Assembly (NCBI GenBank): GCA_022360015.1
Contig: JAKSDQ010000150.1
Span: 62,001 to 126,000, forward strand
DNA length: 64,000 nt
Source: Cytophagales bacterium
GTDB taxonomy: Bacteria > Bacteroidota > Bacteroidia > Cytophagales > Cyclobacteriaceae
Reading direction: 5' to 3'
Below are positions 27,205 to 35,848 of this stretch, one piece after another. The notes beneath the pieces were generated by a model. That model ran no database searches, was not told the origin of the DNA, and saw nothing but the letters and a program-made list of their open reading frames with translations. Each line of letters begins with the position of its first letter. Position 1 is the first letter of the stretch. A program made the translations under genes and the position numbers.

Positions 27205-28247
27205 CGTCGATAGTAGTTTTCAGCGGAATAATATTTTCTGTACAGATTAACCAGTTCCTCCCTGTTGTTCATGGATTGTATGTGTCTGATCCGTTGTATC
27301 CAGGCGTCTGCTTCAAAATTGTCTATAATGAAATCCGGAATCTCTTCCTTTAGTTGATCGATTACTTCACCGGTTCGAAAGCTGATAAATGGCAATCCCT
27401 GGCATAGATATTCAATAAGCACCAGGGGTCCGGTTTCGGATTTTGCTGTGTGTATAGCGAGGTTGTACCGGTGTAATTCAGGCTGTATATCCATACAATC
27501 ATGTACAAAGCTGACCCTGTCGGTTATTCCCAAACCTTCTATGATGCCTTTCAACTGATCATAATAGCCCCGATCCACAATCTGGCCATAGATGGTTAGG
27601 TTTGTCTCTCCGTTTCCCGATAACTTTTTGGCTATTTTTATGGCAAACTCAATATTTTTCTCTTTTCTTATGTTTGATACCATGACCAGCCTTATACCTT
27701 CGCTTTCCGGAACTGAAGGCGTGTTCACATCTTTTCTGATGATAATATTGGACAAATAAAACACCTGATCCCAGGGCAGTCCGGCTTTCTCCCTGGCCCA
27801 GTCAGCCAGTTGTTTACTTACACCGATATAGATAGCCTTGCCCATAGCCCATTTTAGCGAGACTGGAACAGTCCGGTCAACATTGATTTTTCCATAATGA
27901 TCATGAAAAATAATTTTGGCCTTAAACGGAAACAGCATTTTAACCAGCCAGACATATTTCAAATTATGGCGCATATGAACATGGAGAATATCATGATTTT
28001 TTGCCTGGCGGCTTAAAGTCCTCATGGGCCGGAAACTGAACCGTGAAGTGCGCCTAAGATCCACCTTTGTAATGTTCTTGTCCAGGTCATTTCCAAGAAG
28101 TCCATGATCTAAAATTGCTATCGTAGTTACTAGGTGTCCGTTTCTGCATAGTATATTGGAAAGGTCGACCATCACCCTTTCGGCACCTCCGGCATCGAGA
28201 CGATCAATGACCTGCAGGATTTTAAGGGGATGCGTTAGCTGAGCCAT
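27168..28247 (-). CDS. Glycosyltransferase family 4
   Basis: A 359-residue GT-B enzyme that opens with ILQVIDRLDAGGAERVMVDL, the classical start of family 4. The donor half has LVMVSNIRKEKNIEFAIKIA (about 178-197), a glycine-poor loop, and HTAKSETGPLVLIEYLCQGLPFIS, where the usual E-x(7)-E is recognisable. It overlaps both neighbours (13 bases upstream, 37 downstream), pointing to tight co-translation of three glycosyltransferases in a row. Sugar unknown. Confidence 0.88.
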   Translation of the reverse strand: MAQLTHPLKILQVIDRLDAGGAERVMVDLSNILCRNGHLVTTIAILDHGLLGNDLDKNITKVDLRRTSRFSFRPMRTLSRQAKNHDILHVHMRHNLKYVWLVKMLFPFKAKIIFHDHYGKINVDRTVPVSLKWAMGKAIYIGVSKQLADWAREKAGLPWDQVFYLSNIIIRKDVNTPSVPESEGIRLVMVSNIRKEKNIEFAIKIAKKLSGNGETNLTIYGQIVDRGYYDQLKGIIEGLGITDRVSFVHDCMDIQPELHRYNLAIHTAKSETGPLVLIEYLCQGLPFISFRTGEVIDQLKEEIPDFIIDNFEADAWIQRIRHIQSMNNREELVNLYRKYYSAENYYRRCMKIYEKSLTC

Positions 28248-29596
28248 TCAATTTTATCTCCTTCAAATATCATTTTGGACGACAATTTCCAGGATTTGTT
28301 GACCTGAAACAGAACCAGCGGGAATACAAAGATGCTGATGATTGCCCCAAGCAACAGCATGAACTTGTTTCGCTTGAATTTGTAGGGCATAATGGAGGGG
28401 GGTACTGAATTCAACAGGGAATAAATCGCCAGTTTTTTTCCGAAATATTTTCTAAAGAGGAACAATACACTAGGGATAGGCCTCGGGGCCAGGAGCTTTT
28501 TGGGTCTGAAGCCGTCCCAACTGCCCATCTGCCTTAAGCCTCCACTTGGCACCTTGAGATGAATTCTTTTGGCATAAGGGTTCGAAATGCTTAAAAATCC
28601 ATTCAAGTAGGCCCGCAAACCAAATTCACCGTCACCCATTCGCTGCCCGTCATATTGGCGGTCGAACAGGCCCACTTTTTCAAACACGTTTCTTTTGATC
28701 ATTGCATTGCCCGAATCAAATTGATCAGCCCAGCGGAAATAACTGTAGTTTTCAGGTACGGCAGCTCCTACAGTCGATAAGGATACCCCTGCCGAAATAT
28801 CCGCATTAAAATACTCCAGGCCTTTCAAATGTTCAGCGGTCCAGTCAGGATCAACCCTGGAGTCGTCGTCAAACATGAGTATATAATCACCAACCGATTG
28901 CTGAATGGCCCTGTTTCTGGCAAGCCACTGCCCCTTTTGATCCTGAAAAATCAGCTTGAGCGGTAATTGCGGAAACTGATCATAAAAGGCCTTATCGGGG
29001 TTATCGGTTTGGTCAATTACGATGATTTCATGGGGTGGAATGGTTTGATTACCCAGGTCCAGCAAGGCATCTTTAAGGTATTTATACCTGTTTAAAGTGG
29101 GGAGAATAATACTGACACCAGGTTTTTGTTCTAAAATACGGGCTTTGTATGATAAGTAACCTTCATGCTTGTGAAACGGACTGAACAGATGGGTCTTGCT
29201 TGTTTTGGCACCTTTAAAAAAAGCCGGCAACTCTTTGAATGGGTTATGGAAGGTTATTAACCTCAAAAACAGAATGTATACTGACCAGGCCGGGTTAAAA
29301 TACTTTCGCACAAACCTGTAATTATCAGTAAGGCTGGGCTTGTCAACTAACTTTTCCCGTGTAAGCGCCTTTTGAGGTTGATGGGACATTATACCCCTGT
29401 TCCACGCCTGAAAAGCCGCGTCAAGCAGTGTGGCACTATGGCTGTCAAAGGTACCGTCATATTCGATAATACTTTTTTCATTAGCCTCTAATTGATTGTA
29501 TTCAAGCCAGTAAGGGGTATTTCCCGTCGTTGGTTTGAGATGGAAGTACCAGGTCGGCTTGATGTATCTGGTGAAATGAAAGTATTCAAGTAGCAT
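28235..29596 (-). CDS. Glycosyltransferase family 2 with a long N-terminal extension
   Basis: A 453-residue protein. The GT-A catalytic domain starts only at about residue 163 (GVSIILPTLNRYKYLKDALLDL), with IIVIDQTDNPDKAF and the metal motif LMFDDDSRVDPDW. A C-terminal hydrophobic stretch (LLLGAIISIFVFPLVLF) near 410-430 anchors it. The first 160 residues carry no motif I recognise, but an aromatic-rich start (MLLEYFHFTRYIKPTWYF) and a weakly hydrophobic segment near 130 suggest membrane contact or acceptor binding. The overlap with the next gene is 13 bases. The extension may be a separate domain. Confidence 0.82.
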   Translation of the reverse strand: MLLEYFHFTRYIKPTWYFHLKPTTGNTPYWLEYNQLEANEKSIIEYDGTFDSHSATLLDAAFQAWNRGIMSHQPQKALTREKLVDKPSLTDNYRFVRKYFNPAWSVYILFLRLITFHNPFKELPAFFKGAKTSKTHLFSPFHKHEGYLSYKARILEQKPGVSIILPTLNRYKYLKDALLDLGNQTIPPHEIIVIDQTDNPDKAFYDQFPQLPLKLIFQDQKGQWLARNRAIQQSVGDYILMFDDDSRVDPDWTAEHLKGLEYFNADISAGVSLSTVGAAVPENYSYFRWADQFDSGNAMIKRNVFEKVGLFDRQYDGQRMGDGEFGLRAYLNGFLSISNPYAKRIHLKVPSGGLRQMGSWDGFRPKKLLAPRPIPSVLFLFRKYFGKKLAIYSLLNSVPPSIMPYKFKRNKFMLLLGAIISIFVFPLVLFQVNKSWKLSSKMIFEGDKIEWLS

Positions 29597-29726
29597 ACAA
29601 ATCAGACTTACTATCCGGCCATAAAAAAGCCGGTCAAAATTAGGATATTATATAATTTAAAGAAAATATATTAACCTTCATGTAAGGATAAAGCTATTAT
29701 TCCATAAATAATTGAAAACATGATAG

Positions 29727-31409
29727 TTAATTCAGGCTGCTAAGATCAAATCTGGCTGAGAAGGGCCCAAGGATCTGCACCTGCCCCGGATAGGTATTTT
29801 TTAAGCTGATGATGTCCGAACCAGATAAAAACCAGCAAATAAATTGTTGATGGCCAATCATTTCACTGATTTGTAGCAAGGTTGATTGATGGTTGAGTTC
29901 CTGTGACTTAATGTGAAACAACTGCATGGTGGAATCGTCTTTTTTTAAGGTCCTGACTTTGTAAAGATCATGCTCAAAAACAGGCCTGGGTTCAACATAT
30001 CCGTCACGTAACAGGTTGACAAGCAACAATTTGTAGTCATTATTTTGCAGTACAGGCAGGTTTTCTTGCTGTGATAACAAAATCACCTGGTCCCTTTCAT
30101 CATCTATACCTTTCACCAAAGCACGCCAGCCACCCATAAAAACGGCACCATAACCCCACACCGGTCGTGGCCCCTCAGGGGTTGGGATGGGAAAGCCTCC
30201 TGAGAACACCCCTGGTTTTATACCACTAATGGATAGGTTGGTGTCGAGCGATTTGGTTTTATCAAAATCTGAGTTTTCTTTATAACTGATTTCAAACCCA
30301 GGGCCCCTGGAACTAGCGCCTGTGTTGATTTTGACCCCCACAATCCAGGGAAGAGCCACTATCGATAAAAACAGCATTTTAACCACGGCAACTTTTCCAT
30401 CTGCATAATTCAGGTAGGACGCGCTTTTTTTCCAAATGAAATCAAAACCATAATAGACGACCAGAAACAAACCAGGCAACACCATGATAAGCGCTTTTGG
30501 TAAATAGGTGAAGCCCAGATAAATCTTTGGCAAAAAGCCGGCTATAGCCAGAATTACAAACGGCCATTTTTTTTCAGCAATCAACCTGATCAATCCAACC
30601 CCCAAACAAAAGAGGAAAGCGGGTGTCAGCAATGAAATTAATACGCCAATCCGCTTGAAGGTGCTACCTTCTTTGGCCCCCAGATAATCCTTGGCCCAGG
30701 TAATCACCTCAACGATCCTGGTAGGTGGGTATCCTGAAATATAGATGAAAAGGATTACGGAAACAATAGCCAGTACGGACCATATTCCTAGTTTTAGCAG
30801 GTTAGGAAAATTCCATTGTTGCTTATTCCATACAACAAAAAAGATATCCGCAAAAATGACAATACCATAAATGGCCACATCCCAGCGAAAAGATGCACCC
30901 AAGCCATACAGAAGCAGGGAAAGGATGAACTTCCAGGGGTTTTGATCAGATTCGCTAAAAGCCTGCCTGGCCATTAAATGCCCGGTCAAAATCAGCAACA
31001 TCGCCAAAGTAGAGGGCATATAAATCAGGCCGAAAAACAACAATTCAGGCGCTATTAGCGGTAACAATGGAATGAAATAGACAAGATTTTTATGTGATTC
31101 CCCGGGAACCCAGGCGGCAATCAGTTTCAGCGATAGTATTACAAAAATCAGGGCTGAAATTGCCGATAAGGTAATGGAAACATACCTCAGCAAGGGTTCA
31201 TGGGCCGGCAAAAAGCCAAGCACAAAATCCATCATGCCATGGTATGGACTGTAGGGTTCCTGAAAATCAGCATCCCTTCCCAAGGCATGATAAGCTACGG
31301 TAGAAGCATCATCACCTTCGACATACACGAATGTTAACGAAAAAATGTAGACAATAAAGAATACCAGCGCTACCGACAAATAAGGGTTTTTTTTGAATAA
31401 TTCTTGCAT
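29727..31409 (-). CDS. Polytopic membrane protein, GT-C-type glycosyltransferase-like
   Basis: A 560-residue protein with about ten to twelve membrane helices in the first 360 residues and a soluble C-terminal part of about 190. The first extracytoplasmic loop holds YVEGDDASTVAYH (about 29-41). Acidic pairs in this loop are typical of GT-C enzymes (ArnT, PMT), which use polyprenyl-phosphate sugars. No family match is certain. In the locus it sits next to wecE, an ATP-grasp ligase and a DPM1/GtrB-like enzyme that could supply such a lipid-linked sugar. It could also be an uncharacterised membrane protein of the export path. Confidence 0.6.
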   Translation of the reverse strand: MQELFKKNPYLSVALVFFIVYIFSLTFVYVEGDDASTVAYHALGRDADFQEPYSPYHGMMDFVLGFLPAHEPLLRYVSITLSAISALIFVILSLKLIAAWVPGESHKNLVYFIPLLPLIAPELLFFGLIYMPSTLAMLLILTGHLMARQAFSESDQNPWKFILSLLLYGLGASFRWDVAIYGIVIFADIFFVVWNKQQWNFPNLLKLGIWSVLAIVSVILFIYISGYPPTRIVEVITWAKDYLGAKEGSTFKRIGVLISLLTPAFLFCLGVGLIRLIAEKKWPFVILAIAGFLPKIYLGFTYLPKALIMVLPGLFLVVYYGFDFIWKKSASYLNYADGKVAVVKMLFLSIVALPWIVGVKINTGASSRGPGFEISYKENSDFDKTKSLDTNLSISGIKPGVFSGGFPIPTPEGPRPVWGYGAVFMGGWRALVKGIDDERDQVILLSQQENLPVLQNNDYKLLLVNLLRDGYVEPRPVFEHDLYKVRTLKKDDSTMQLFHIKSQELNHQSTLLQISEMIGHQQFICWFLSGSDIISLKNTYPGQVQILGPFSARFDLSSLN

Positions 31410-31428
31410 TTGTTGTCTGTTGGATGTT

Positions 31429-32562
31429 TTAGCAACTGTGATAGAATTGGCAGATCAAATCAATAATCAAATCCTGATCACTTTGCTTTAAATCATAGTA
31501 AAATGGCAGGCGCAAAAGATGATCACTGTAATAATCAGTCATGGGCAATGGCCTTTGGTCATGAAATTTATGGAAATAGGTACTCTTATGCAGGGACAAA
31601 TAATGAAAAACTGCCAATATTTCCTTCTTTTTCAGGTGAGTTATCAGGCCTTTACGCTCCTTTTCCGTACGGCAGAGCATATAAAACATGTGCGCATTAT
31701 TGGTGGCGTATTCGGGAATTACCGGTAATTTGATAAAACCTTCTTCTGCCAGGTCTGATAAACCCCGGTAGTAATTTTCCCAGATTTCTTTTCTCCTTTG
31801 CTGGATATTTTCCAAATTCTCCAGTTGGGCAAATAAAATGGCCGCTGTGACGTCGGAAGGCAAAAACGAAGAACCTATATCGACCCAACCATACTTGTCA
31901 ATTTCACCGCGAAAGAATGCGGAGCGATTGGTACCTTTTTCTCTGATAATTTCTGCCCGGTCCATGAATTTATCATTATTAATAACCAACATTCCCCCCT
32001 CGCCGGAAATAATATTTTTGGTCTCATGAAATGAAAACGCAGCCAGGTCACCTATGCTCCCAAGAGGCTGCTCTAAATAATAGCTGTCAATGGACTGGGC
32101 GGCATCTTCTATGACATATAATCCGTGTTTTTCGGCTAATTCCATGATTTTCTCCATATCATTGGCCATACCGGCATAATGAACCACCACAATGGCTTTT
32201 GTTTTCTCATTGATAAGCGGCTCGATCTGCCTGGTATCTAGGTTAGGGTTTTCATAGTTACTATCGGCAAACACAATTCTGGCATTTCTCAACACAAAAG
32301 CATTGGCTGAAGAAACAAAAGTATAAGAAGGGATGATTACCTCATCCCCTGCACGGGTATCGATCAATATAGCCGCCATTTCCAGCGCATCGGTGCAGGA
32401 GGTTGTCAGCAAGGCCTTTTTAAACCCAAATCTTTCCTGAAAGAATTCATGACATTTTTTGGTGAAAATACCATCCCCGGATATTTTGCCGGATTTTACT
32501 GCCTGCTCAATGTATTTGGTTTCGTTTCCCGTAAAATACGGCTTGTTAAAAGGTATTTTCAT
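31429..32562 (-). CDS. wecE: dTDP-4-amino-4,6-dideoxygalactose transaminase
   Basis: A 377-residue PLP enzyme that closely follows E. coli WecE (RffA) along its whole length: IPFNKPYFTG at the start, SGDGIFTKKC, LLTTSCTDALEMAA (51-64), VIIPSYTFVSSANAFVLR (75-92), VEDAAQ-like IEDAAQSIDS (151-160), and FSFHETKNIISGEGG with PLP Lys182. REKGTNRSAFFRGE and NNAHMFYML are further family marks. It converts a dTDP-4-keto-6-deoxyglucose to dTDP-4-amino-4,6-dideoxygalactose (Fuc4N precursor). This is the best-supported function among the three DegT enzymes. rmlA/rmlB are not in the window and must be elsewhere. Confidence 0.9.
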   Translation of the reverse strand: MKIPFNKPYFTGNETKYIEQAVKSGKISGDGIFTKKCHEFFQERFGFKKALLTTSCTDALEMAAILIDTRAGDEVIIPSYTFVSSANAFVLRNARIVFADSNYENPNLDTRQIEPLINEKTKAIVVVHYAGMANDMEKIMELAEKHGLYVIEDAAQSIDSYYLEQPLGSIGDLAAFSFHETKNIISGEGGMLVINNDKFMDRAEIIREKGTNRSAFFRGEIDKYGWVDIGSSFLPSDVTAAILFAQLENLENIQQRRKEIWENYYRGLSDLAEEGFIKLPVIPEYATNNAHMFYMLCRTEKERKGLITHLKKKEILAVFHYLSLHKSTYFHKFHDQRPLPMTDYYSDHLLRLPFYYDLKQSDQDLIIDLICQFYHSC

Positions 32563-32567
32563 CTAAC

Positions 32568-33734
32568 TCATTGAATGGATAAATGGATTTGTTTTTTTAC
32601 TTTTTCAAGGGTCTTAAATACTTCTTCCAAACTGTCTCCCTTAGCAATAATCTGGCCGATCCGGTCGGGCCCGACCTCAAATTTATTCACGCTATCACCT
32701 GGTTCATAGTCCAGCGAACAGTCTACTATCTTGTCAGACGGTTCTACCTTCAGATCCACCTGTGTAATAATCCCTGACTTAGGGGCTTTTAGAATTTCTG
32801 CTCCGCAAACCTGATTTCCGCAAAACTGTTGAGAGATACGCTCTCCCATAGCAGCCCTGATGATTAATTCATAATAGTCGATGTCATAATAAATGGAAAC
32901 CAGTTCAGGCAAACAGGTCGCACCAGCCCTTGCCGCCAATTCCAAAAAATAAATCTCTCCGTCTCTTAAAATCAGGTCTGCATTAATGGCACAATGATCC
33001 ATTTCCAATGCCCTGACAGCTTTTTCCATCTGCTCACGCAGGTCTGGCAGGGACATCTCAAATGGCATGTAATGCCCCACAGGCACCACAGTCTTGCCCT
33101 GGTGCAACATGTCACCATGGGGCAAGACAAACAAAATCTCACCGTTTTGTACAAACGCCTGGGCGCCAAACTCTATTCCTTCAATAAACTCCTCTACAAT
33201 AAATTCTTTCTTGGCAGTCACTTGTTTTAATTTCTCGAGGACTTCAGGAATCTCAGATTTATCCTCTACTTTTATTGTCCCCCGGCTACCCGAGCTATCC
33301 AGTACCTTGAATATGACGGGCTTTTGTAAAGCATCAAATGCCTCGTAGGATTCATGTAAATTACTGATTTTTCTAAAGTCAGCACTCTTAATGCCATTTT
33401 CCTGAAAAAGTAACTTCATGACCAACTTGTCAGAAGAGGCCATTGCTGCCTGATAGGATGGGCCAACCAATCCCAGTTCGTCCACCACCAGGCCCAGTGA
33501 TTTCATAGCCACATCGGTTCCTGAGGTACAAACGCCATCGACTTTTTCTTTCCTGGCAATATTAAATATTTCTTTTTCATCGGTGGTGTCCTCAAAATAT
33601 ATCCTGTCAGCCAGCGTAAATCCGGGATAATTACCTTTTACACTGGTAACAAACACTTCTAATCCCATGGATTTAGCAGCTTTGATTAAAGGAAGTTGAT
33701 AGACACCCGCTCCCAATATCAAGATCTTTTTCAT
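32568..33734 (-). CDS. ATP-grasp carboxylate-amine ligase
   Basis: A 388-residue ATP-grasp enzyme. It has an N-terminal pre-ATP-grasp fold (ILILGAGVYQLPLIKAAKSMG), then the ATP-binding core with VIFKVLDSSGSRGTIKV (about 139-155), FIVEEFIEGIEFGAQAF (about 177-193), and the metal-binding end DLILRDGEIYFLELAARAG, with Glu and the Asn/Arg position of the family. It joins a carboxylate to an amine or similar nucleophile with ATP. Its position between wecE and a polyprenyl-sugar synthase, and start/stop overlaps of a few bases, suggest acylation (for example an amino acid) of the 4-amino sugar. That is an inference. Confidence 0.85.
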   Translation of the reverse strand: MKKILILGAGVYQLPLIKAAKSMGLEVFVTSVKGNYPGFTLADRIYFEDTTDEKEIFNIARKEKVDGVCTSGTDVAMKSLGLVVDELGLVGPSYQAAMASSDKLVMKLLFQENGIKSADFRKISNLHESYEAFDALQKPVIFKVLDSSGSRGTIKVEDKSEIPEVLEKLKQVTAKKEFIVEEFIEGIEFGAQAFVQNGEILFVLPHGDMLHQGKTVVPVGHYMPFEMSLPDLREQMEKAVRALEMDHCAINADLILRDGEIYFLELAARAGATCLPELVSIYYDIDYYELIIRAAMGERISQQFCGNQVCGAEILKAPKSGIITQVDLKVEPSDKIVDCSLDYEPGDSVNKFEVGPDRIGQIIAKGDSLEEVFKTLEKVKKQIHLSIQ

Positions 33735-34732
33735 TCGTCAATTACATTTATTTGCGAAGAAGCCACTTCCTGACGTGGATCGGACGATCCCTTTCGATAA
33801 TGTACTGTTCTTACCACAAATTGACTGATTTTTGAAGACTCTTTGAGCAACCTTGAAATGTATTCACCGAGAATAGAAAAGAAAACTAAAAACAGGGCAT
33901 TGTAGAAAGAAATAAAGACGATCAGCGTGGTCCATCCCTCGGGGGCTTTGCCGATAAACAGTTGCTTGAAAATGTAGCCCAAACCAATGATCAATGAAAT
34001 GATAGAAATCGTAAAGCCAAAAACTGCAACTATCCGGAGCGGTATGGAGGAGTAATTTATTAACAGGTTAAACGACAGGTGTATTAATTTAGCCAGGTTG
34101 TAATTTGACCGGCCGTATTTCCTGGCCAGGTGCTCTACCTTATGATTGGTCACCGAGGTGGTTATTGTCAAAAGCATTCCCGAGATATAAGGAAATGGTG
34201 TTTTAATACTTTTGGCTTCGTCAACGACCTCTCTTCGTATTATGCGGTAACTGGAAAAGCTCATTTTGTCTTTCAGATGAAAGATTTTCCGGTTCAACTT
34301 TCGAATCATCAAACTTCCCAGGTTTTTATAAGCTTTGTGGTTTTTTTCCTCCGGAATTCCAAAGACCACGTCATAGCCCTCCTCCAGTTTTTTAAATAAA
34401 GCGGGGATTTCTTCCGGGGGATTTTGCAGGTCATCATCGATCGTGATCACATACGCGCCACGGCTGTAGTTAAAACCGCACATAATGGCATTGTGTTGCC
34501 CATAATTTTTCAGCAAATCTATGATGGTCGTGTTTTCAGGATAGCGCTTGTGGATTTTCCTTAGCACGGCATAGCTCGTGTCACTACTTTTATCATTGAC
34601 AAAAATGACCTCAAATGACGCTCCCATTTTTTCGAAGGTAGCTGAAAGCCTCTGATACAACTCTTCCAGCGACCGTTCGCTGTTGTAAACCGGAACCACT
34701 ACCGAAAATGTGCACTTTTTTGATTGATCCAT
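33731..34732 (-). CDS. Glycosyltransferase family 2, DPM1/GtrB/ArnC-like
   Basis: A 333-residue membrane GT-A enzyme, first gene of the locus. The catalytic domain has SVVVPVYNSERSL (about 10-22), VIFVNDKSSD (about 43-52) and ITIDDDLQNPPEEIP (about 100-114), the last being diagnostic for DPM1/GtrB/ArnC enzymes that put a sugar on polyprenyl phosphate. Two membrane helices follow at about 232-260 and 270-295, as in GtrB and ArnC. Its stop overlaps the next gene's start by four bases. The product would be a lipid-P-sugar donor for a GT-C enzyme such as the one at 29727. Confidence 0.88.
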   Translation of the reverse strand: MDQSKKCTFSVVVPVYNSERSLEELYQRLSATFEKMGASFEVIFVNDKSSDTSYAVLRKIHKRYPENTTIIDLLKNYGQHNAIMCGFNYSRGAYVITIDDDLQNPPEEIPALFKKLEEGYDVVFGIPEEKNHKAYKNLGSLMIRKLNRKIFHLKDKMSFSSYRIIRREVVDEAKSIKTPFPYISGMLLTITTSVTNHKVEHLARKYGRSNYNLAKLIHLSFNLLINYSSIPLRIVAVFGFTISIISLIIGLGYIFKQLFIGKAPEGWTTLIVFISFYNALFLVFFSILGEYISRLLKESSKISQFVVRTVHYRKGSSDPRQEVASSQINVIDE

Positions 34733-35050
34733 ATAAAATTTTCTAAGATCTTATTTTTTCCTGATCAAATTTTCCGGATTTTCCATGAATTTGGTTTTTG
34801 CCAACAGAAATCCGGCATAAATTACGTGAAACTCCAGGTAAAACTCGGTTTATGGGCTTTGGATTTTATACAAGAAATAATAATAATAATTCTAAAGATA
34901 AAACAAAAATAAATATTATTTTAAAATACCCAGGCCAGCACCTTTGAAGATTGTAAGTTTGAAGAACCATACTATCTTTGTTTCATGTAATAAGTGAAAA
35001 AAAATCAACTATCTTGCGTGTGGTTCGTATTGATTTTTAAAACTTTCCAT
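34733..35050. other. Non-coding divergent region: promoters of the polysaccharide locus and DUF4159 gene
   Basis: 318 bases between divergent genes. It is very AT-rich at 34860-34930 and must contain the start of the 21-kb polysaccharide transcript on the minus strand, where no perfect consensus was found. An upstream ATG-less reading (GTG at 34994) of the DUF4159 frame exists but is less likely. Confidence 0.45.
34950..34980 (+). promoter_or_regulatory. Candidate promoter of the DUF4159 gene
   Basis: TATCTTTG at 34973-34980 fits the Bacteroidota -7 box TAnnTTTG. ATTG at 34950-34953 (three of four for TTTG) lies 19 bases upstream. This puts the start of transcription near 34987 and favours the ATG at 35051. 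Confidence 0.4.
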
Positions 35051-35716
35051 ATGAAGAAATGCTTGCTCATCACTGTCTTCATCATGCTGGCAATCTCTGA
35101 AGTTGCCCAGGCACAAAGAAGCTCGATTCAGATTGCCAAATTAAAGTATAATGGTGGTGGTGACTGGTATGCCAATAAAACTGCCCTCCCCAATCTGATT
35201 GCCTTTTGTAACGAAAACATCAAAACCAGCATACAGGAACAGGATAAAGTAGTAGATGTTGGAAGCCCTGAAATCTTTTTCTATCCCTATGTCTATATGA
35301 CTGGTCACGGCAATGTGGTTTTTTCTCAAAGTGAGGCTCAAAACCTGAGAAAATATCTGCTATCCGGTGGTTTTTTGCATATTGATGACAATTATGGACT
35401 GGATCAGTTTGTCCGGTTAGAAATGAAAAAGGTATTCCCCGAACTGGAATTTGTTGAACTTCCTTATAACCATCCTATCTACCATCAGCGGTTTAAATTT
35501 CCCGAAGGCCTACCCAAAATCCATGAACACGACGGAAAACCTCCCCAGGGGTTTGGATTAATGTACGAAGGCCGGCTGATGTGTTTTTATTCCTATGAAA
35601 GTGACCTCGGAAACGGCTGGGAGGACCAATCTATTTATAACGACCCTGAAGAAGTAAGGCGGCAAGCCTTAAAAATGGGCGCTAATATTATCAGCTTTGC
35701 TTTTACCCAGGACTGA
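35051..35716 (+). CDS. DUF4159-domain exported protein
   Basis: A 221-residue protein from the ATG at 35051, which begins a clear signal peptide (MKKCLLITVFIMLAISEVAQA). The open frame reaches back to 34994, but this start fits better. The DUF4159 domain fills the rest: QIAKLKYNGGGDWYANKTALPN-like opening, FFYPYVYMTGHGNV (about 75-88), a Rossmann-like LRKYLLSGGFLHIDDN (about 99-114), and LPYNHPIYH. The family resembles a glutamine-amidotransferase-type fold without the catalytic set. In Bacteroidota it is often near gliding or MoxR/vWA genes, which are absent here. Function unknown. Confidence 0.85.
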   Translation: MKKCLLITVFIMLAISEVAQAQRSSIQIAKLKYNGGGDWYANKTALPNLIAFCNENIKTSIQEQDKVVDVGSPEIFFYPYVYMTGHGNVVFSQSEAQNLRKYLLSGGFLHIDDNYGLDQFVRLEMKKVFPELEFVELPYNHPIYHQRFKFPEGLPKIHEHDGKPPQGFGLMYEGRLMCFYSYESDLGNGWEDQSIYNDPEEVRRQALKMGANIISFAFTQD

Positions 35717-35767
35717 TTTTACAAAGGATTGCAGGATTTGCCTATCATAACTAAGGTTTTAAGAATA

Positions 35768-35805
35768 AAACTATAATTTTAGTTTGAAAACTAAATTATT
35801 AGTTT
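35768..35805 (+). promoter_or_regulatory. Two tandem palindromes, probable BlaI operators
   Basis: AAACTA-N6-TAGTTT occurs twice: 35768-35785 and 35788-35805. Both have perfect 6-bp arms and 6-base centres, spaced 20 bp centre to centre (about two helical turns). They cover the -33 box and the spacer of the promoter described next. Their symmetry and spacing suit a pair of dimers of the winged-helix BlaI repressor encoded two genes downstream. Confidence 0.7.
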
Positions 35806-35813
35806 TATGTTTG
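35783..35813 (+). promoter_or_regulatory. Bacteroidota consensus promoter of the TonB-blaI-M56 operon
   Basis: TTTG (35783-35786), 19 bases, then TATGTTTG (35806-35813), a perfect TTTG-N19-TAnnTTTG. Transcription would start near 35820, about 30 bases before the first start codon. The two palindromes overlap it, implying repression. Confidence 0.75.
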
Positions 35814-35848
35814 TAAAGTAGTTTACTTTATCATTAAAAACATTAGCC

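Noticed and set aside
13753-34732. Defence island or prophage reading of the long minus-strand run
   Set aside because: Nearly every gene is a recognisable polysaccharide enzyme; no nuclease, integrase or phage structural gene.
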